Source: CAYSRC01 sp964446385
GTDB lineage: Bacteria > Bacillota > Clostridia > Oscillospirales > Ruminococcaceae
DNA: 64,000 nt
Assembly (NCBI GenBank): GCA_964446385.1
Contig: CAYUOH010000001.1
Span: 171,945 to 235,944 of the forward strand
Direction: 5' to 3'
Both the position numbers and the translations under genes were made by a program. A model generated the notes under the pieces. The model saw only the letters and a list, made by a program, of their open reading frames with translations, was not told where the DNA came from and ran no database searches. Shown here piece by piece: positions 17,310-27,411 of this stretch. The stretch's first letter is position 1; each line of letters starts with the position of its first letter.

Positions 17310-18524
17310 ATGAAGATAATTGAAGGCGGGGTATGCGCAGCTAAAGGCTTTAAAGCTAACGGTATTCACTGCGGATTACGGAAAAACAGAGACAAAAAAG
17401 ATCTGGCACTTGTAATCAGCGATGTACCGGCTGCAGCGGCGGCGGTACATACGACAAATCTTGTCAAGGGTGCACCGAACGTTGTCACGAAGCGGCATCT
17501 TGAGAACGGCAGGGCCATGGCGATTATTTGCAACAGCGGGAATGCCAACACCTGTAATGCCGACGGTATAGAAATTGCGGAGAAGATGGCTCAGCTGGTT
17601 GCGGGTAAAACAGGAATATCCGCTGACGACGTTGTTGTCGGATCGACGGGAGTTATCGGTCAGCCTCTGAATTTAGCTCCAATAGCGGCTGGAATTGACG
17701 ATCTGGTTGCGGGTCTTTCTTATACGGGAAACGACGCAGCAAGTGAAGCTATTATGACCACTGACACAAAGATGAAGCAGATTGCCGTCGAGTTTGAAAT
17801 CGGCGGGAAAACCTGCCGAATCGGGGGAATGGCAAAGGGCAGCGGTATGATTCATCCGAATATGGCTACCATGCTGGTATATATTACAACCGATGCCGCA
17901 GTTTCTTCGGAAATGCTGGGCAGGGCGCTTAAGACTGACGTCGCTGATACCTTCAACATGACTAGTGTGGATGGTGACACATCCACAAACGACATGGTTG
18001 CAATTCTCGCGAACGGACTTGCGGGAAACGAAGAGGTTACTGAGGAAGGCCCCGGTTTTACAGAGTTCATGAAAGCTCTTAACACCATCACGGTTTACCT
18101 CTGCAAAATGATAGCCGGAGACGGCGAAGGTGCCACAAAACTGCTCGAATGCAATGTAAGCGGCGGATACAATACTGAAGAAGCCAAAAAAATCGCAAAG
18201 AGTGTTATCTGCTCATCACTGGTCAAATCAGCGATGTTCGGCTCCGATGCAAACTGGGGAAGGATTCTGTGTGCAGTCGGATATGCCCAGGCGAAGGTCA
18301 ACATAAATAAGGTTGATCTTTCCTTCAAATCGGCTGCAGGCGAGATTACGGTCTGCATAAACGGCGCGGGCGTCCCCTTCTCTGAAGAGGAGGCAAAGAT
18401 AATTCTTGCTGAAAGTGAGATAGACATCAACATTACACTTCACGACGGAGACGCTTCGGTAACAGCGTGGGGATGCGATCTTACTTATGAATATGTTAAA
18501 ATCAACGGCGATTACAGAACTTGA
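17310..18524 (+). CDS. argJ: Glutamate N-acetyltransferase / ornithine acetyltransferase
   Basis: A 404-residue Ntn-type enzyme that moves the acetyl group from N-acetylornithine to glutamate, closing the acetyl cycle; bifunctional forms also use acetyl-CoA. KGSGMIHPNMATML holds the self-cleavage point between Ala and Thr that exposes the catalytic Thr of the beta chain. Whether it is mono- or bifunctional cannot be read, but no argA or argE is seen nearby. It lies 4 bp after argC. Confidence 0.97.
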   Translation: MKIIEGGVCAAKGFKANGIHCGLRKNRDKKDLALVISDVPAAAAAVHTTNLVKGAPNVVTKRHLENGRAMAIICNSGNANTCNADGIEIAEKMAQLVAGKTGISADDVVVGSTGVIGQPLNLAPIAAGIDDLVAGLSYTGNDAASEAIMTTDTKMKQIAVEFEIGGKTCRIGGMAKGSGMIHPNMATMLVYITTDAAVSSEMLGRALKTDVADTFNMTSVDGDTSTNDMVAILANGLAGNEEVTEEGPGFTEFMKALNTITVYLCKMIAGDGEGATKLLECNVSGGYNTEEAKKIAKSVICSSLVKSAMFGSDANWGRILCAVGYAQAKVNINKVDLSFKSAAGEITVCINGAGVPFSEEEAKIILAESEIDINITLHDGDASVTAWGCDLTYEYVKINGDYRT

Positions 18525-18533
18525 GGTGAAAAA

Positions 18534-19406
18534 ATGCAGGACGCTTTTACAAACGCTCAAAGGGCTCTGGTTATTACCCAGGCTTTGCCTTATATCCGAA
18601 AATACACGGGCAAAATTGTAGTAATTAAGTACGGCGGCAACGCCATGATTGACGATAATCTCAAACAGCAGGTTATGGAGGACATTGTTCTTCTCTGGCT
18701 AATCGGCGTCAAGGTTGTTCTCGTTCACGGAGGCGGACCTGAAATAACTGACACGCTTAAGCAGCTCGGAATCGAAAGCAAGTTTGTCAACGGATACAGG
18801 GTAACCGACAAAGAAACCGTTTCCGTTGTTCAAATGGTTCTTGCCGGAAAGGTCAATAAGACGCTGGTAAACCTTCTTGAAATGTACGGCGGAAACGCCA
18901 TGGGACTTTCCGGTATGGACGGCCGCCTTATCGAGGCTAAGATTAAGGACGAGGCACTCGGCTATGTCGGAGATATCGAAAAAATAAACGTCGCACCTGT
19001 TACGGATCTGCTTGAAAAAGGTTATATACCTGTTATATCTACAATCGGATGCGACAGGGAGGGCAATACATACAATATCAACGCGGATACCGCGGCGGCC
19101 TTTATTGCGGGAGCGCTGAAAGCGAAACGCCTTATCGCAATGACCGATATTGCGGGAATACTTGAGGATCCGAACGACCCGTCGACACTGATTCCCGAAA
19201 TCAGCATAGACGATATTTCCGAAATACGCAAAAAAGGCATTATAAGTGGCGGAATGATACCGAAGGTTGAGTGCTGTGTTGACGCAATCAACATGGGCGT
19301 TGAGAAAGTTATCATTATGGACGGAAGAATACCCCACGCAATCCTTATCGAAATGCTTACTGATGAGGGCGCGGGCACAATGGTTACCGGGAGGAAAGAG
19401 AAATGA
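18534..19406 (+). CDS. argB: Acetylglutamate kinase
   Basis: A 290-residue amino-acid kinase that phosphorylates N-acetylglutamate. VIKYGGNAM binds nucleotide, VHGGGPEI is the glycine-rich loop, and GGMIPKVECC is the C-terminal signature. The N-terminal extension (about residues 1-24, before the KYGG motif) corresponds to the helix found in hexameric arginine-inhibited NAG kinases, so feedback control by arginine is likely. It overlaps argD by 4 bp (ATGA). Confidence 0.97.
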   Translation: MQDAFTNAQRALVITQALPYIRKYTGKIVVIKYGGNAMIDDNLKQQVMEDIVLLWLIGVKVVLVHGGGPEITDTLKQLGIESKFVNGYRVTDKETVSVVQMVLAGKVNKTLVNLLEMYGGNAMGLSGMDGRLIEAKIKDEALGYVGDIEKINVAPVTDLLEKGYIPVISTIGCDREGNTYNINADTAAAFIAGALKAKRLIAMTDIAGILEDPNDPSTLIPEISIDDISEIRKKGIISGGMIPKVECCVDAINMGVEKVIIMDGRIPHAILIEMLTDEGAGTMVTGRKEK

Positions 19407-20572
19407 CAGAACTTGAGAAACTGGACAGTCAGTACGTTGCGAACACGTACGGAAGATTTCCCTTGGATATCGCTTACGGAAAAGGTTCGCTGATATACGA
19501 TTATAACGGAAAAAAGTACATCGATCTTGGCACCGGAATAGCGGTTTCTACATTCGGAATCGCTGACGACGAATGGGTGGCGGCAGTAACAGCGCAGCTT
19601 GGAAAGGTTGCTCACACATCCAACCTATATTACACTGAGCCGGGAGTAAAGCTTGCAAAGCTGCTTTGTGACAGAACCGGCATGAAAAAGGTCTTTTTCG
19701 GAAACTCCGGAGCAGAGGCCAACGAGTGTGCTATAAAGGTCGGACGCAAATACGCGGCCGATAAAAAGGGCGAAGATTACTATACTGTAATTACACTGGA
19801 AAACAGCTTTCACGGAAGAACACTGACAACGCTTGCGGCGACCGGTCAGGAGCATTTCCATGAACTGTTCAAGCCACTGACACCCGGATTTATTTATGTT
19901 CCAACCAACGACCTTGAGGCAATGAAGAAGGCCGTTGCAGAGAACAAGGTTGCGGCGATTATGATTGAGTGCGTTCAGGGCGAAGGCGGGGTAGTAGCTC
20001 TCGATGAGGACTATGTAAAGAGCATAGACGAAATCTGCAAAAAGGAAGACATAGTCTTTATCGTTGACGAGGTACAGACAGGAAACGGAAGGACCGGCAG
20101 CCTTTTCGCATATATGAGCTACGGAGTAACGCCGGATGTCGTAAGCACTGCAAAAGGCCTTGCGGGAGGCCTTCCTATGGGCGCCTGCCTTATGGGCGAA
20201 AAGGTTCAGAATGTTCTCGGCGCGGGAGACCACGGCTCAACTTTCGGGATGAACGCTGCCGTAAGCGCCGGAGCTTTGAATGTCATGGAAAGAATAGATG
20301 AAAAGCTTCTTGATGAGGTAAAGACCAAGAGCGATTATATATTTGATACACTTTCCGGAGCAAAGGGTATTGAGACCGTTACCGGAATGGGTCTTATGAT
20401 AGGAATAAAGCCGGTAAGGCCTGCAGCAGAAGTTGTCCTCGAATGTATTGAAAAAGGTGTCATCTGTCTGACGGCAAAGGATAAGGTGCGACTTCTGCCG
20501 GCTTTGAATATTCCGGAGGAGTTGCTTGAAAAGGCAATGGCGGTTATAAAGAAAGTATGCGCAAAGGGGTAA
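19403..20572 (+). CDS. argD: Acetylornithine aminotransferase
   Basis: A 389-residue class III PLP aminotransferase acting on N-acetylglutamate semialdehyde. FGNSGAEANECAIK, the VDEVQTGNGRTG aspartate motif and STAKGLAGGLPMGA with the PLP lysine are all present. Length is typical. The start overlaps the argB stop as ATGA, and argF follows after 3 bp. Confidence 0.96.
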   Translation: MTELEKLDSQYVANTYGRFPLDIAYGKGSLIYDYNGKKYIDLGTGIAVSTFGIADDEWVAAVTAQLGKVAHTSNLYYTEPGVKLAKLLCDRTGMKKVFFGNSGAEANECAIKVGRKYAADKKGEDYYTVITLENSFHGRTLTTLAATGQEHFHELFKPLTPGFIYVPTNDLEAMKKAVAENKVAAIMIECVQGEGGVVALDEDYVKSIDEICKKEDIVFIVDEVQTGNGRTGSLFAYMSYGVTPDVVSTAKGLAGGLPMGACLMGEKVQNVLGAGDHGSTFGMNAAVSAGALNVMERIDEKLLDEVKTKSDYIFDTLSGAKGIETVTGMGLMIGIKPVRPAAEVVLECIEKGVICLTAKDKVRLLPALNIPEELLEKAMAVIKKVCAKG

Positions 20573-20575
20573 ATC

Positions 20576-21562
20576 ATGGTTAATCTAAAAGGTAAAAGTT
20601 TTTTAAAACTTTTGGATTTTAGTACCGAGGAAATTTTATATCTGTTGGATCTAGCCGACAGACTGAAGGCCGAAAAGAAGGCAGGAATCTCACACAAAAA
20701 CTTCGAGGGCAGGAACGTAGCACTCATCTTCGAAAAAACAAGCACCAGAACAAGATGTTCCTTCGAGGTGGCGTCAGCCGATCTTGGCATTCATCCGGTC
20801 TATCTGGATCCTTCGGGGTCTCAGATCGGAAAGAAGGAGAGCATGGCCGATACCGCCAGGGTTCTGGGAAGAATGTTTGACGGCATAGAATATCGCGGCT
20901 TCGGACAGGAAATCGTCGAAGATCTTGCACGCTATGCGGGCGTTCCGGTATGGAACGGGCTGACAAACGAGTTTCATCCTACTCAGGTTCTTGCCGATTT
21001 GATGACGATAAGAGAGCATTTCGGAAAGCTTGAAGGGCTGAAGCTGGTGTTCCTCGGAGACGCACGATACAATATGGCCAATTCGCTTATGGTCGGCTGT
21101 GCGAAAACCGGTATGAAATTCGTCGCTTGCGCACCCGAGAAGTATTTTCCGTCCACGACGCTTACAGACGAGTGCAGGGCAATCACTCTGAAGACAGGAG
21201 CGGAGATTAGTTTCGAGACCGATCCCGCAAAGGCTGTTAATGACGCTGACGTTCTTTACACCGACGTATGGGTATCAATGGGCGAACCGGACGAGGTCTG
21301 GAAGGAAAGAATCGCCGACCTGCTTCCCTATTGTGTCACAAAACAGCTGATGGAAGCTGCATCGCCGGACTGCAAGTTTATGCACTGTCTGCCGTCCTTC
21401 CATGATCTCAACACGGGAATAGGAAAAACAGTTCACGAAAAATACGGACTCGATTGTATGGAAGTGACTGACGAGGTTTTCGAAAGCGAAGCTTCGATAG
21501 TATTTGATGAGGCTGAAAATAGAATGCATACAATTAAGGCTGTTATGGCCTCAACGCTTTGA
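20576..21562 (+). CDS. argF: Ornithine carbamoyltransferase, anabolic
   Basis: A 328-residue enzyme making citrulline from ornithine and carbamoyl phosphate. STRTRCSFE binds carbamoyl phosphate, FHPTQVLADL follows, and MHCLPSFHD has the HCLP ornithine-binding motif. Its place between argD and carB points to a biosynthetic, not catabolic, role. Confidence 0.97.
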   Translation: MVNLKGKSFLKLLDFSTEEILYLLDLADRLKAEKKAGISHKNFEGRNVALIFEKTSTRTRCSFEVASADLGIHPVYLDPSGSQIGKKESMADTARVLGRMFDGIEYRGFGQEIVEDLARYAGVPVWNGLTNEFHPTQVLADLMTIREHFGKLEGLKLVFLGDARYNMANSLMVGCAKTGMKFVACAPEKYFPSTTLTDECRAITLKTGAEISFETDPAKAVNDADVLYTDVWVSMGEPDEVWKERIADLLPYCVTKQLMEAASPDCKFMHCLPSFHDLNTGIGKTVHEKYGLDCMEVTDEVFESEASIVFDEAENRMHTIKAVMASTL

Positions 21563-21576
21563 CGGAGATGAGATAA

Positions 21577-24500
21577 TTGCCTAAAGATACAGGAATTAAA
21601 AAAGTAATGGTAATCGGTTCGGGCCCTATAATAATAGGCCAGGCTGCGGAATTCGACTACGCGGGCGCCCAGGCCTGCCGCGTTCTGCGCGATGAAGGAA
21701 TAAACGTTGTTCTGGTCAATTCAAATCCGGCCACCATCATGACCGATAAAAACCTGGCAGATGAGATTTACCTTGAGCCGCTCAACTGCGATACCGTTGC
21801 GAGAATTATCGAAAAGGAAAGACCCGACGGACTGCTCGCCGGACTGGGAGGTCAGACGGGATTGACAATTTCAATGCAGCTGACCAGAAACGGAGTTCTG
21901 GAAAAGTACGGTGTCAGGCTGCTCGGAACCGGAATAGACGCCATCGACAAGGCTGAGGACCGGGAGCTTTTCTGCATGACCATGAAGGAAATCGGCCAGC
22001 CCGTTGTTCCTTCCGGAATAGCATACGATATAGGCACCTGCCTTAAAATCGCGGACGAAATTGGTTATCCGGTAATCGTAAGGCCGGCGTTTACCCTTGG
22101 CGGTACCGGCGGCGGAATAGCTGACGATGAGGCGCAGCTTAGGGTAATCGCGGGGAACGGCCTCGAAGTATCGCCGATCACACAAGTCCTGATAGAAAAA
22201 AGCATCGCCGGATGGAAGGAGATAGAATTCGAGACCATGAGAGACAGCACGGGAAATGTCGCAGCTGTCTGCTCTATGGAAAATGTGGATCCGGTAGGAG
22301 TTCACACGGGTGATTCCATTGTTGCCGCACCTGCACTTTCACTCAGCGATGAAGAGTTGAGTATGCTGCGAAAAGCCTCTTTGGACATGGTATCCTCAAT
22401 AGGAATAATCGGAGGATGCAACGTTCAGTTTGCCCTGCGCCCCGACGGAAAAGAATACGCGGTTATTGAGGTCAATCCCAGGGTTTCACGTTCGTCCGCG
22501 CTGGCATCCAAAGCGACAGGCTATCCGATTGCAAAGATAACGACAAAGCTTGCTTTGGGCTATACTCTGGAAGAAATTAAAAATGAAGAAACAGGAGTCA
22601 GCCTTAAGGACTTTGAACCGTCGGTGGATTATATTGTCGTAAAATACCCCAAATTTCCTTTCGACAAGTTCGCCGGGTCAAGCAGGCGGCTCGGTACACA
22701 GATGAAGGCAACCGGCGAGGTAATGTCCATTGCCCCGACTTTTGAGGAAGCCCTGATAAAGGCAGTTAGAGGCGCCGAAATCGGACAGGATACACTTAAT
22801 GCGGAGCCGCTGGATTCCAGACCCGTTACCGAGAGGCTTCACGACCAGGATGACAGAAGAATATTTACGATATACGAGGCAATCAAAGCGGGCGTATCTT
22901 TTGACGAAATATACTCTGCCACAAAGATTGACCATTACTTCCTTGAAAAGATAAAGAACATAGCCGATAACGAAGACAGATTTTACTGTAAGGGCAGAAA
23001 GCTTTATTACAAGAGTGTAAAAACCTGTACGTCGGTTTTCGGAAACAAACACCCGTACTTTTATTCGGTGTATGAAGGACCATGCGAGGCTTCCGAATTC
23101 GATAAATCCGGCAAGCCGGTTATTATGGTTCTGGGATCCGGGCCTATCCGCATAGGTCAGGGAATAGAATTCGACTACTCTTCCGTTCACTGCGTATGGA
23201 CACTCCGGAATCTGGGGTACGACGTAGTAATTATCAACAATAATCCGGAAACAGTTTCCACCGATTACGACACGGCCGACAGACTGTATTTTGAACCGCT
23301 TACGCCGGAATACGTAACGGGAATAATAGAAGTTGAAAAGCCAGTGGGTGTCGTGGTAGCCTTCGGTGGACAGACGGCAATTAAGCTGGCACAATTCCTT
23401 GATGACTATGGCGTAAAAATTCTCGGAACCTCTGCGGAGGGAATCGACATTGCCGAAGACAGGGAGAAATTCGACAGTCTGCTGGAGCGCTTCGGTATTT
23501 CCAGACCGAAGGGGATGGGCGTACGAACTATAGATGAGGCTCTTGAAACAGCGAACAAATTAGGGTACCCGGTTCTTCTGCGTCCCAGTTATGTAATCGG
23601 CGGACAGAATATGACCATTTCCAGAAACGATGATCAGACCTTAAAGTATATGACAAGCATCCTTAAGGGCAGAATCGAAAATCCGGTTCTTGTAGACAAA
23701 TACATGCCCGGAACAGAGCTTGAGGTTGACGTTATTTCGGACGGGGAGGATGTTCTTGTTCCCGGAATTATGGAGCATATAGAACGGGCCGGGGTGCATT
23801 CCGGAGACTCTATTGCGGTTTATCCCCCGTATAATCTGGGCGATAAGATGCAAAAAAAAATCTGTGATTATTCAAAGCATCTTGCTCTTGCGCTTGGGAC
23901 CAGGGGGCTTGTAAATATTCAGTACCTTATTTCCGACAACGAGCTTTATGTTATCGAGGTCAACCCCAGAGCGTCAAGAACGATACCTTACATCAGTAAA
24001 GTAACAAATGTACCGATGGTGGACATTGCCGCAAGAGTTATGCTGGGAGAAAAGCTGAAAGACATCGGGTGCGGCACGGGCCTTCATCCCTACCCGCCCT
24101 ACAGTGCGGTAAAGGTACCTATTTTTTCCTTCGGGAAGATAGGTGACGCGGATTCTATTCTAGGGCCAGAAATGAAGTCTACGGGCGAGGTTCTGGGTCT
24201 TGGAAGGACGAAAGCAGAGGCGCTGTTCAAAGGTCTTACATCAGCCGGATTTTCGGTTCCGGTCGTCCGGGACAAATCGGATGCGGCAGTACTTATTTCC
24301 GTGGAGGATGAAGACTGGCAGGACGCCATAGAGCTTGCCAGACGTTTCTACGATATCGGTATTAAAATCTACGCGACTAAGGATACGTCGGGGGCTATCA
24401 ACAGGTCCGGAATAAAGGCGGTTACGGTCGCGAACGTTTACGAAAACGATGAGATTTACAGGCTGATTGACAACGGAATTATTGACTACGTAATATACAC

Positions 24501-24672
24501 TGGTGCTGTTAAAGACGACACCGTGGGAGACTACAGAATAATTAACCGTAAGGGAATGAACGCGGGCGTGCCATGCCTTACATCTCTTGACACGGCTATG
24601 GCTCTGACTGAGATTATTTCGAGTAAATACAATCTTTACAATACGGAGCTTGTTGACATCAACAACATGTAA
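21577..24672 (+). CDS. carB: Carbamoyl-phosphate synthase, large subunit
   Basis: A 1031-residue synthase with two homologous ATP-grasp halves. The first begins GSGPIIIGQAAEFDYAGAQ and the second GSGPIRIGQGIEFDYSSVH; the C-terminal MGS-like allosteric domain follows (about residues 900-1031). It should make carbamoyl phosphate for argF. The start is TTG, with GGAG 9 bp before it. It is slightly shorter than the E. coli subunit. No small subunit carA, which supplies ammonia from glutamine, lies in the operon or window, so carA must be elsewhere or shared with pyrimidine synthesis. Confidence 0.96.
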   Translation: MPKDTGIKKVMVIGSGPIIIGQAAEFDYAGAQACRVLRDEGINVVLVNSNPATIMTDKNLADEIYLEPLNCDTVARIIEKERPDGLLAGLGGQTGLTISMQLTRNGVLEKYGVRLLGTGIDAIDKAEDRELFCMTMKEIGQPVVPSGIAYDIGTCLKIADEIGYPVIVRPAFTLGGTGGGIADDEAQLRVIAGNGLEVSPITQVLIEKSIAGWKEIEFETMRDSTGNVAAVCSMENVDPVGVHTGDSIVAAPALSLSDEELSMLRKASLDMVSSIGIIGGCNVQFALRPDGKEYAVIEVNPRVSRSSALASKATGYPIAKITTKLALGYTLEEIKNEETGVSLKDFEPSVDYIVVKYPKFPFDKFAGSSRRLGTQMKATGEVMSIAPTFEEALIKAVRGAEIGQDTLNAEPLDSRPVTERLHDQDDRRIFTIYEAIKAGVSFDEIYSATKIDHYFLEKIKNIADNEDRFYCKGRKLYYKSVKTCTSVFGNKHPYFYSVYEGPCEASEFDKSGKPVIMVLGSGPIRIGQGIEFDYSSVHCVWTLRNLGYDVVIINNNPETVSTDYDTADRLYFEPLTPEYVTGIIEVEKPVGVVVAFGGQTAIKLAQFLDDYGVKILGTSAEGIDIAEDREKFDSLLERFGISRPKGMGVRTIDEALETANKLGYPVLLRPSYVIGGQNMTISRNDDQTLKYMTSILKGRIENPVLVDKYMPGTELEVDVISDGEDVLVPGIMEHIERAGVHSGDSIAVYPPYNLGDKMQKKICDYSKHLALALGTRGLVNIQYLISDNELYVIEVNPRASRTIPYISKVTNVPMVDIAARVMLGEKLKDIGCGTGLHPYPPYSAVKVPIFSFGKIGDADSILGPEMKSTGEVLGLGRTKAEALFKGLTSAGFSVPVVRDKSDAAVLISVEDEDWQDAIELARRFYDIGIKIYATKDTSGAINRSGIKAVTVANVYENDEIYRLIDNGIIDYVIYTGAVKDDTVGDYRIINRKGMNAGVPCLTSLDTAMALTEIISSKYNLYNTELVDINNM

Positions 24673-24686
24673 GCATCGGTAAAAAA

Positions 24687-24716
24687 AAGGTCACCCTTAC
24701 GGGTGACCTTTTTTAT
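24687..24716. terminator. Bidirectional terminator between carB and gltX
   Basis: Stem AAGGTCACCC/GGGTGACCTT with a TTAC loop, A-run to the left and T-run to the right, between convergent genes. Confidence 0.94.
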
Positions 24717-24722
24717 TTTATT

Positions 24723-26171
24723 TCAACTTAGCTGATCTATTCCTTTTTTAATTCTTGAGAGTGAGTCCTCGCGACCGAGGATGGCAGCAAGCTCTATGCC
24801 TCCTCCGGGGCTGACGGGTACACCGGAAAGCGCTACGCGCAGAGGCCAGAGCATGTATCCGTTCTTGACGTCCAGCTTTTCTATCAGGGCAAAGAGCGCT
24901 TCGTGAATGGTTTCGGTGTCCCACTTGTCAAGAGATTCCAGAACAGGAAGCATAACCTGAAGGGACTCAAGCGAAGTTTCGGTGTTGGTCTTCATTTTTT
25001 TGTGCTCGTAAAGGCTGTTATCGTATTCGGGAAGAATATCGATAAATGACAGTCTTTCGGGAATGTCGCCGAAGAATTCGGTACGGGGTGACAGTGCAGC
25101 GCACAGTACATCAAAATCGATATCTTCGCGGGATACGGCCTGCTTTATAAACGGCATAGCATGTTCTTTATATTCTCCGGGACTGAGTCTGCGGATATAT
25201 TCGGCGTTGATGTATTTCAGTTTTTCGGGGTCGAATATTGCGGGACTCTTGCTGATGCCGGATACATCAAATTCGGCAATAAGCTCATCGAGGGTAAACA
25301 TCTCGGTTTCACCCTTTGGCGCCCAGCCCAGCAGGGCAAGGTAGTTTATAATTGCGGCAGGTAGATATCCTTTTGCAGCAAGATCCTGGTAGCTTGCATC
25401 GCCATTGCGCTTGGAAAGCTTGTTGTGCTCGTCCTTCATAACGGGGGCGCAGTGGATGTATTCAGGAACGTCCCAGCCGAAGGATCTGTAAAGCAGATTG
25501 TATTTAGGTGTGCTGCTGAGGTATTCATTGCCGCGGACGACGTGTGTAACGCCCATTAGGTGGTCGTCGACGACGTTTGCGAAATTGTAGGTGGGCATGC
25601 CGTCGGATTTGATAAGAATCTGGTCCTCAAGCTCGCTGTTCTCAACCTCAATATGACCGTACACAAGATCATCGAAGCTTGTGACGCCTTCGCGGGGCAT
25701 CTTCTGGCGAATTACAAAGGGATCTCCGTTCGCAAGATGGCGGGCAACCACGTCCTTTGAAAGACCGCGGCAGAAACCGTCGTAGCGAGTAACTTCCTCC
25801 TCGAATGTATCATGCTGCAGACGGGCCTCAAGTTCCTCCTTCGCGCAGAAGCAGTAGTACGCACCGTCAAGCTCTACAAGCTTTTTTGCGTATTCAAGAT
25901 ACATTGCCATGCGCTCGCTTTGGATATACGGACCATAATCTCCGCCTACGTCGGGACCTTCATCCCAGTACATGCCGGCGTCCTTCAATGTGCTGTATAT
26001 TATGTCAGTGGCACCATCAACATAACGCTCTCGGTCGGTATCCTCAATACGGAGGATAAAGCAGCCGTTGTTGTGACGGGCAATAAAATATGCGTACAGT
26101 GCGGTACGCAGGTTTCCTACATGCATATAGCCCGTGGGACTTGGGGCAAAACGTGTACGAACAGACTTCAA
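24723..26171 (-). CDS. gltX: Glutamyl-tRNA synthetase
   Basis: A 482-residue class I synthetase. The HIGH-type motif is PSPTGYMHVGN and the KMSKS-type motif is KLSKRNGD near residue 245; the C-terminal anticodon-binding domain follows. The start is a TTG, with GAGGAAA upstream on the minus strand. Whether it charges only tRNA-Glu or also tRNA-Gln cannot be told; no glnS or gatCAB is in the window. Its promoter abuts that of trpS. Confidence 0.96.
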   Translation of the reverse strand: MKSVRTRFAPSPTGYMHVGNLRTALYAYFIARHNNGCFILRIEDTDRERYVDGATDIIYSTLKDAGMYWDEGPDVGGDYGPYIQSERMAMYLEYAKKLVELDGAYYCFCAKEELEARLQHDTFEEEVTRYDGFCRGLSKDVVARHLANGDPFVIRQKMPREGVTSFDDLVYGHIEVENSELEDQILIKSDGMPTYNFANVVDDHLMGVTHVVRGNEYLSSTPKYNLLYRSFGWDVPEYIHCAPVMKDEHNKLSKRNGDASYQDLAAKGYLPAAIINYLALLGWAPKGETEMFTLDELIAEFDVSGISKSPAIFDPEKLKYINAEYIRRLSPGEYKEHAMPFIKQAVSREDIDFDVLCAALSPRTEFFGDIPERLSFIDILPEYDNSLYEHKKMKTNTETSLESLQVMLPVLESLDKWDTETIHEALFALIEKLDVKNGYMLWPLRVALSGVPVSPGGGIELAAILGREDSLSRIKKGIDQLS

Positions 26172-26207
26172 TTTAGTTTCCTCAGCTTTCTATTTTAGAC
26201 AAATGTC

Positions 26208-26265
26208 ATTGTATCTATACAGGCAGTATTTGTCAATTGACTGAATAATGCACTGAATATATAAT
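26208..26265. promoter_or_regulatory. Back-to-back promoters of gltX and trpS
   Basis: Minus strand for gltX: TTGACA (26236-26231), 17 bp, TACAAT (26213-26208). Plus strand for trpS: TTGACT (26237-26242), 17 bp, TATAAT (26260-26265). The two -35 boxes touch and form the perfect palindrome GTCAATTGAC at 26232-26241. Confidence 0.8.
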
Positions 26266-26308
26266 ATCATAGTGTCCGTAATTACATACGAAAGAAAAGG
26301 TGTTTAAA

Positions 26309-27304
26309 ATGGAAGAAATCACAAAGCCCCGCGTCCTCAGCGGTATACAGCCCACCGGAGGTTTTACTCTGGGCAACTATATCGGTGCGATATACAACTG
26401 GCGCAGGATGCAGGACGACAATGATTGCATCTATTTTATAGCCGACCTGCATTCCCTTACTGTGCGCCGTGAGGCCGCAGAGGTTCGCCGCAGTGTCCGA
26501 GAGGCGGCCGCTATGACCCTTGCATGTGGTGTCGACCCAAAAAAATCAATATTGTTCATCCAGAGTGACGTTCCCGCCCACTGCGAGCTAAGCTGGATTC
26601 TTTCCTGCTATACACAGTTCGGCGAGCTAGGCCGCATGACACAGTTCAAGGACAAATCCGCTAAACACCCCGAAAACGTCAACGCCGGCCTGTTTACATA
26701 TCCCGTGCTTATGGCCGCCGACATTCTCATATACAACACGGATCTTGTGCCCGTAGGCGCGGATCAGCAGCAACATATCGAGATAGCACGTGATATCGCT
26801 ACCCGTTTTAACAGTATCTACGGCGATGTTCTCAAGGTTCCAGATGGATTTATTCCCAAGGGCGGCGGGCGCGTAATGTCTCTGCAGGATCCTACCGCCA
26901 AGATGAGCAAATCTGATGAGAACGTTAACGCCAAGATTATGCTCACAGATGAGTCCGGCTCCATAATAAAGAAATTTATACGCGCCGTTACCGACAGCGA
27001 CAACTGCGTACATGCATCCGAGGACAAGCCAGGCATACTCAATCTTATGACAATTTATTCGGTACTGTCCGGAAAATCCTTCCCCGACATCGAAAAGGAA
27101 TTTGACGGACGCGGCTACGGTGATTTCAAAGCAGCCGTTGGCGAATGCGTAGCGACCGAGCTTGAGCCTATCCGCACCGAGTACAAGCACATACTGACTG
27201 ACAAAGCTTATCTTGACGGTATATTAAAGGATGGCGCGGAAAAGGCGTCCTATATCGCCAACCGCACGCTTCACAAGGTTCGTCGCAAGGTCGGTCTTGA
27301 GTAA
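26309..27304 (+). CDS. trpS: Tryptophanyl-tRNA synthetase
   Basis: A 331-residue class I synthetase. SGIQPTGGFTLGNYIGAI carries the HIGH-type motif and AKMSKSDEN is the KMSKS loop. The ATG at 26309 is chosen over a GTG at 26300 because the GTG overlaps the ribosome site GAAAAGG. A GC-rich inverted repeat at 27317-27353 follows but lacks a T-run. Confidence 0.96.
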   Translation: MEEITKPRVLSGIQPTGGFTLGNYIGAIYNWRRMQDDNDCIYFIADLHSLTVRREAAEVRRSVREAAAMTLACGVDPKKSILFIQSDVPAHCELSWILSCYTQFGELGRMTQFKDKSAKHPENVNAGLFTYPVLMAADILIYNTDLVPVGADQQQHIEIARDIATRFNSIYGDVLKVPDGFIPKGGGRVMSLQDPTAKMSKSDENVNAKIMLTDESGSIIKKFIRAVTDSDNCVHASEDKPGILNLMTIYSVLSGKSFPDIEKEFDGRGYGDFKAAVGECVATELEPIRTEYKHILTDKAYLDGILKDGAEKASYIANRTLHKVRRKVGLE

Positions 27305-27356
27305 TTTATTATAATACCCGTACCGGGGCGTCCGTCCGGCGCCTCGATACGGGCGA

Positions 27357-27386
27357 TTGACTTTGAGTTTGCCTCGGTGTTATAAT
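27357..27386 (+). promoter_or_regulatory. Predicted promoter of tRNA-Ala
   Basis: TTGACT (27357-27362), 18 bp, TATAAT (27381-27386), 25 bp before the tRNA. Confidence 0.7.
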
Positions 27387-27411
27387 TTTCGGGCGGAATA
27401 AAAATAAAAAT

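Noticed and set aside
27317..27353. GC-rich inverted repeat after trpS as an intrinsic terminator
   Set aside because: The stem is good, but no T-run follows, and the tRNA-Ala promoter begins at once. It may be an RNA structure, but termination is not supported.
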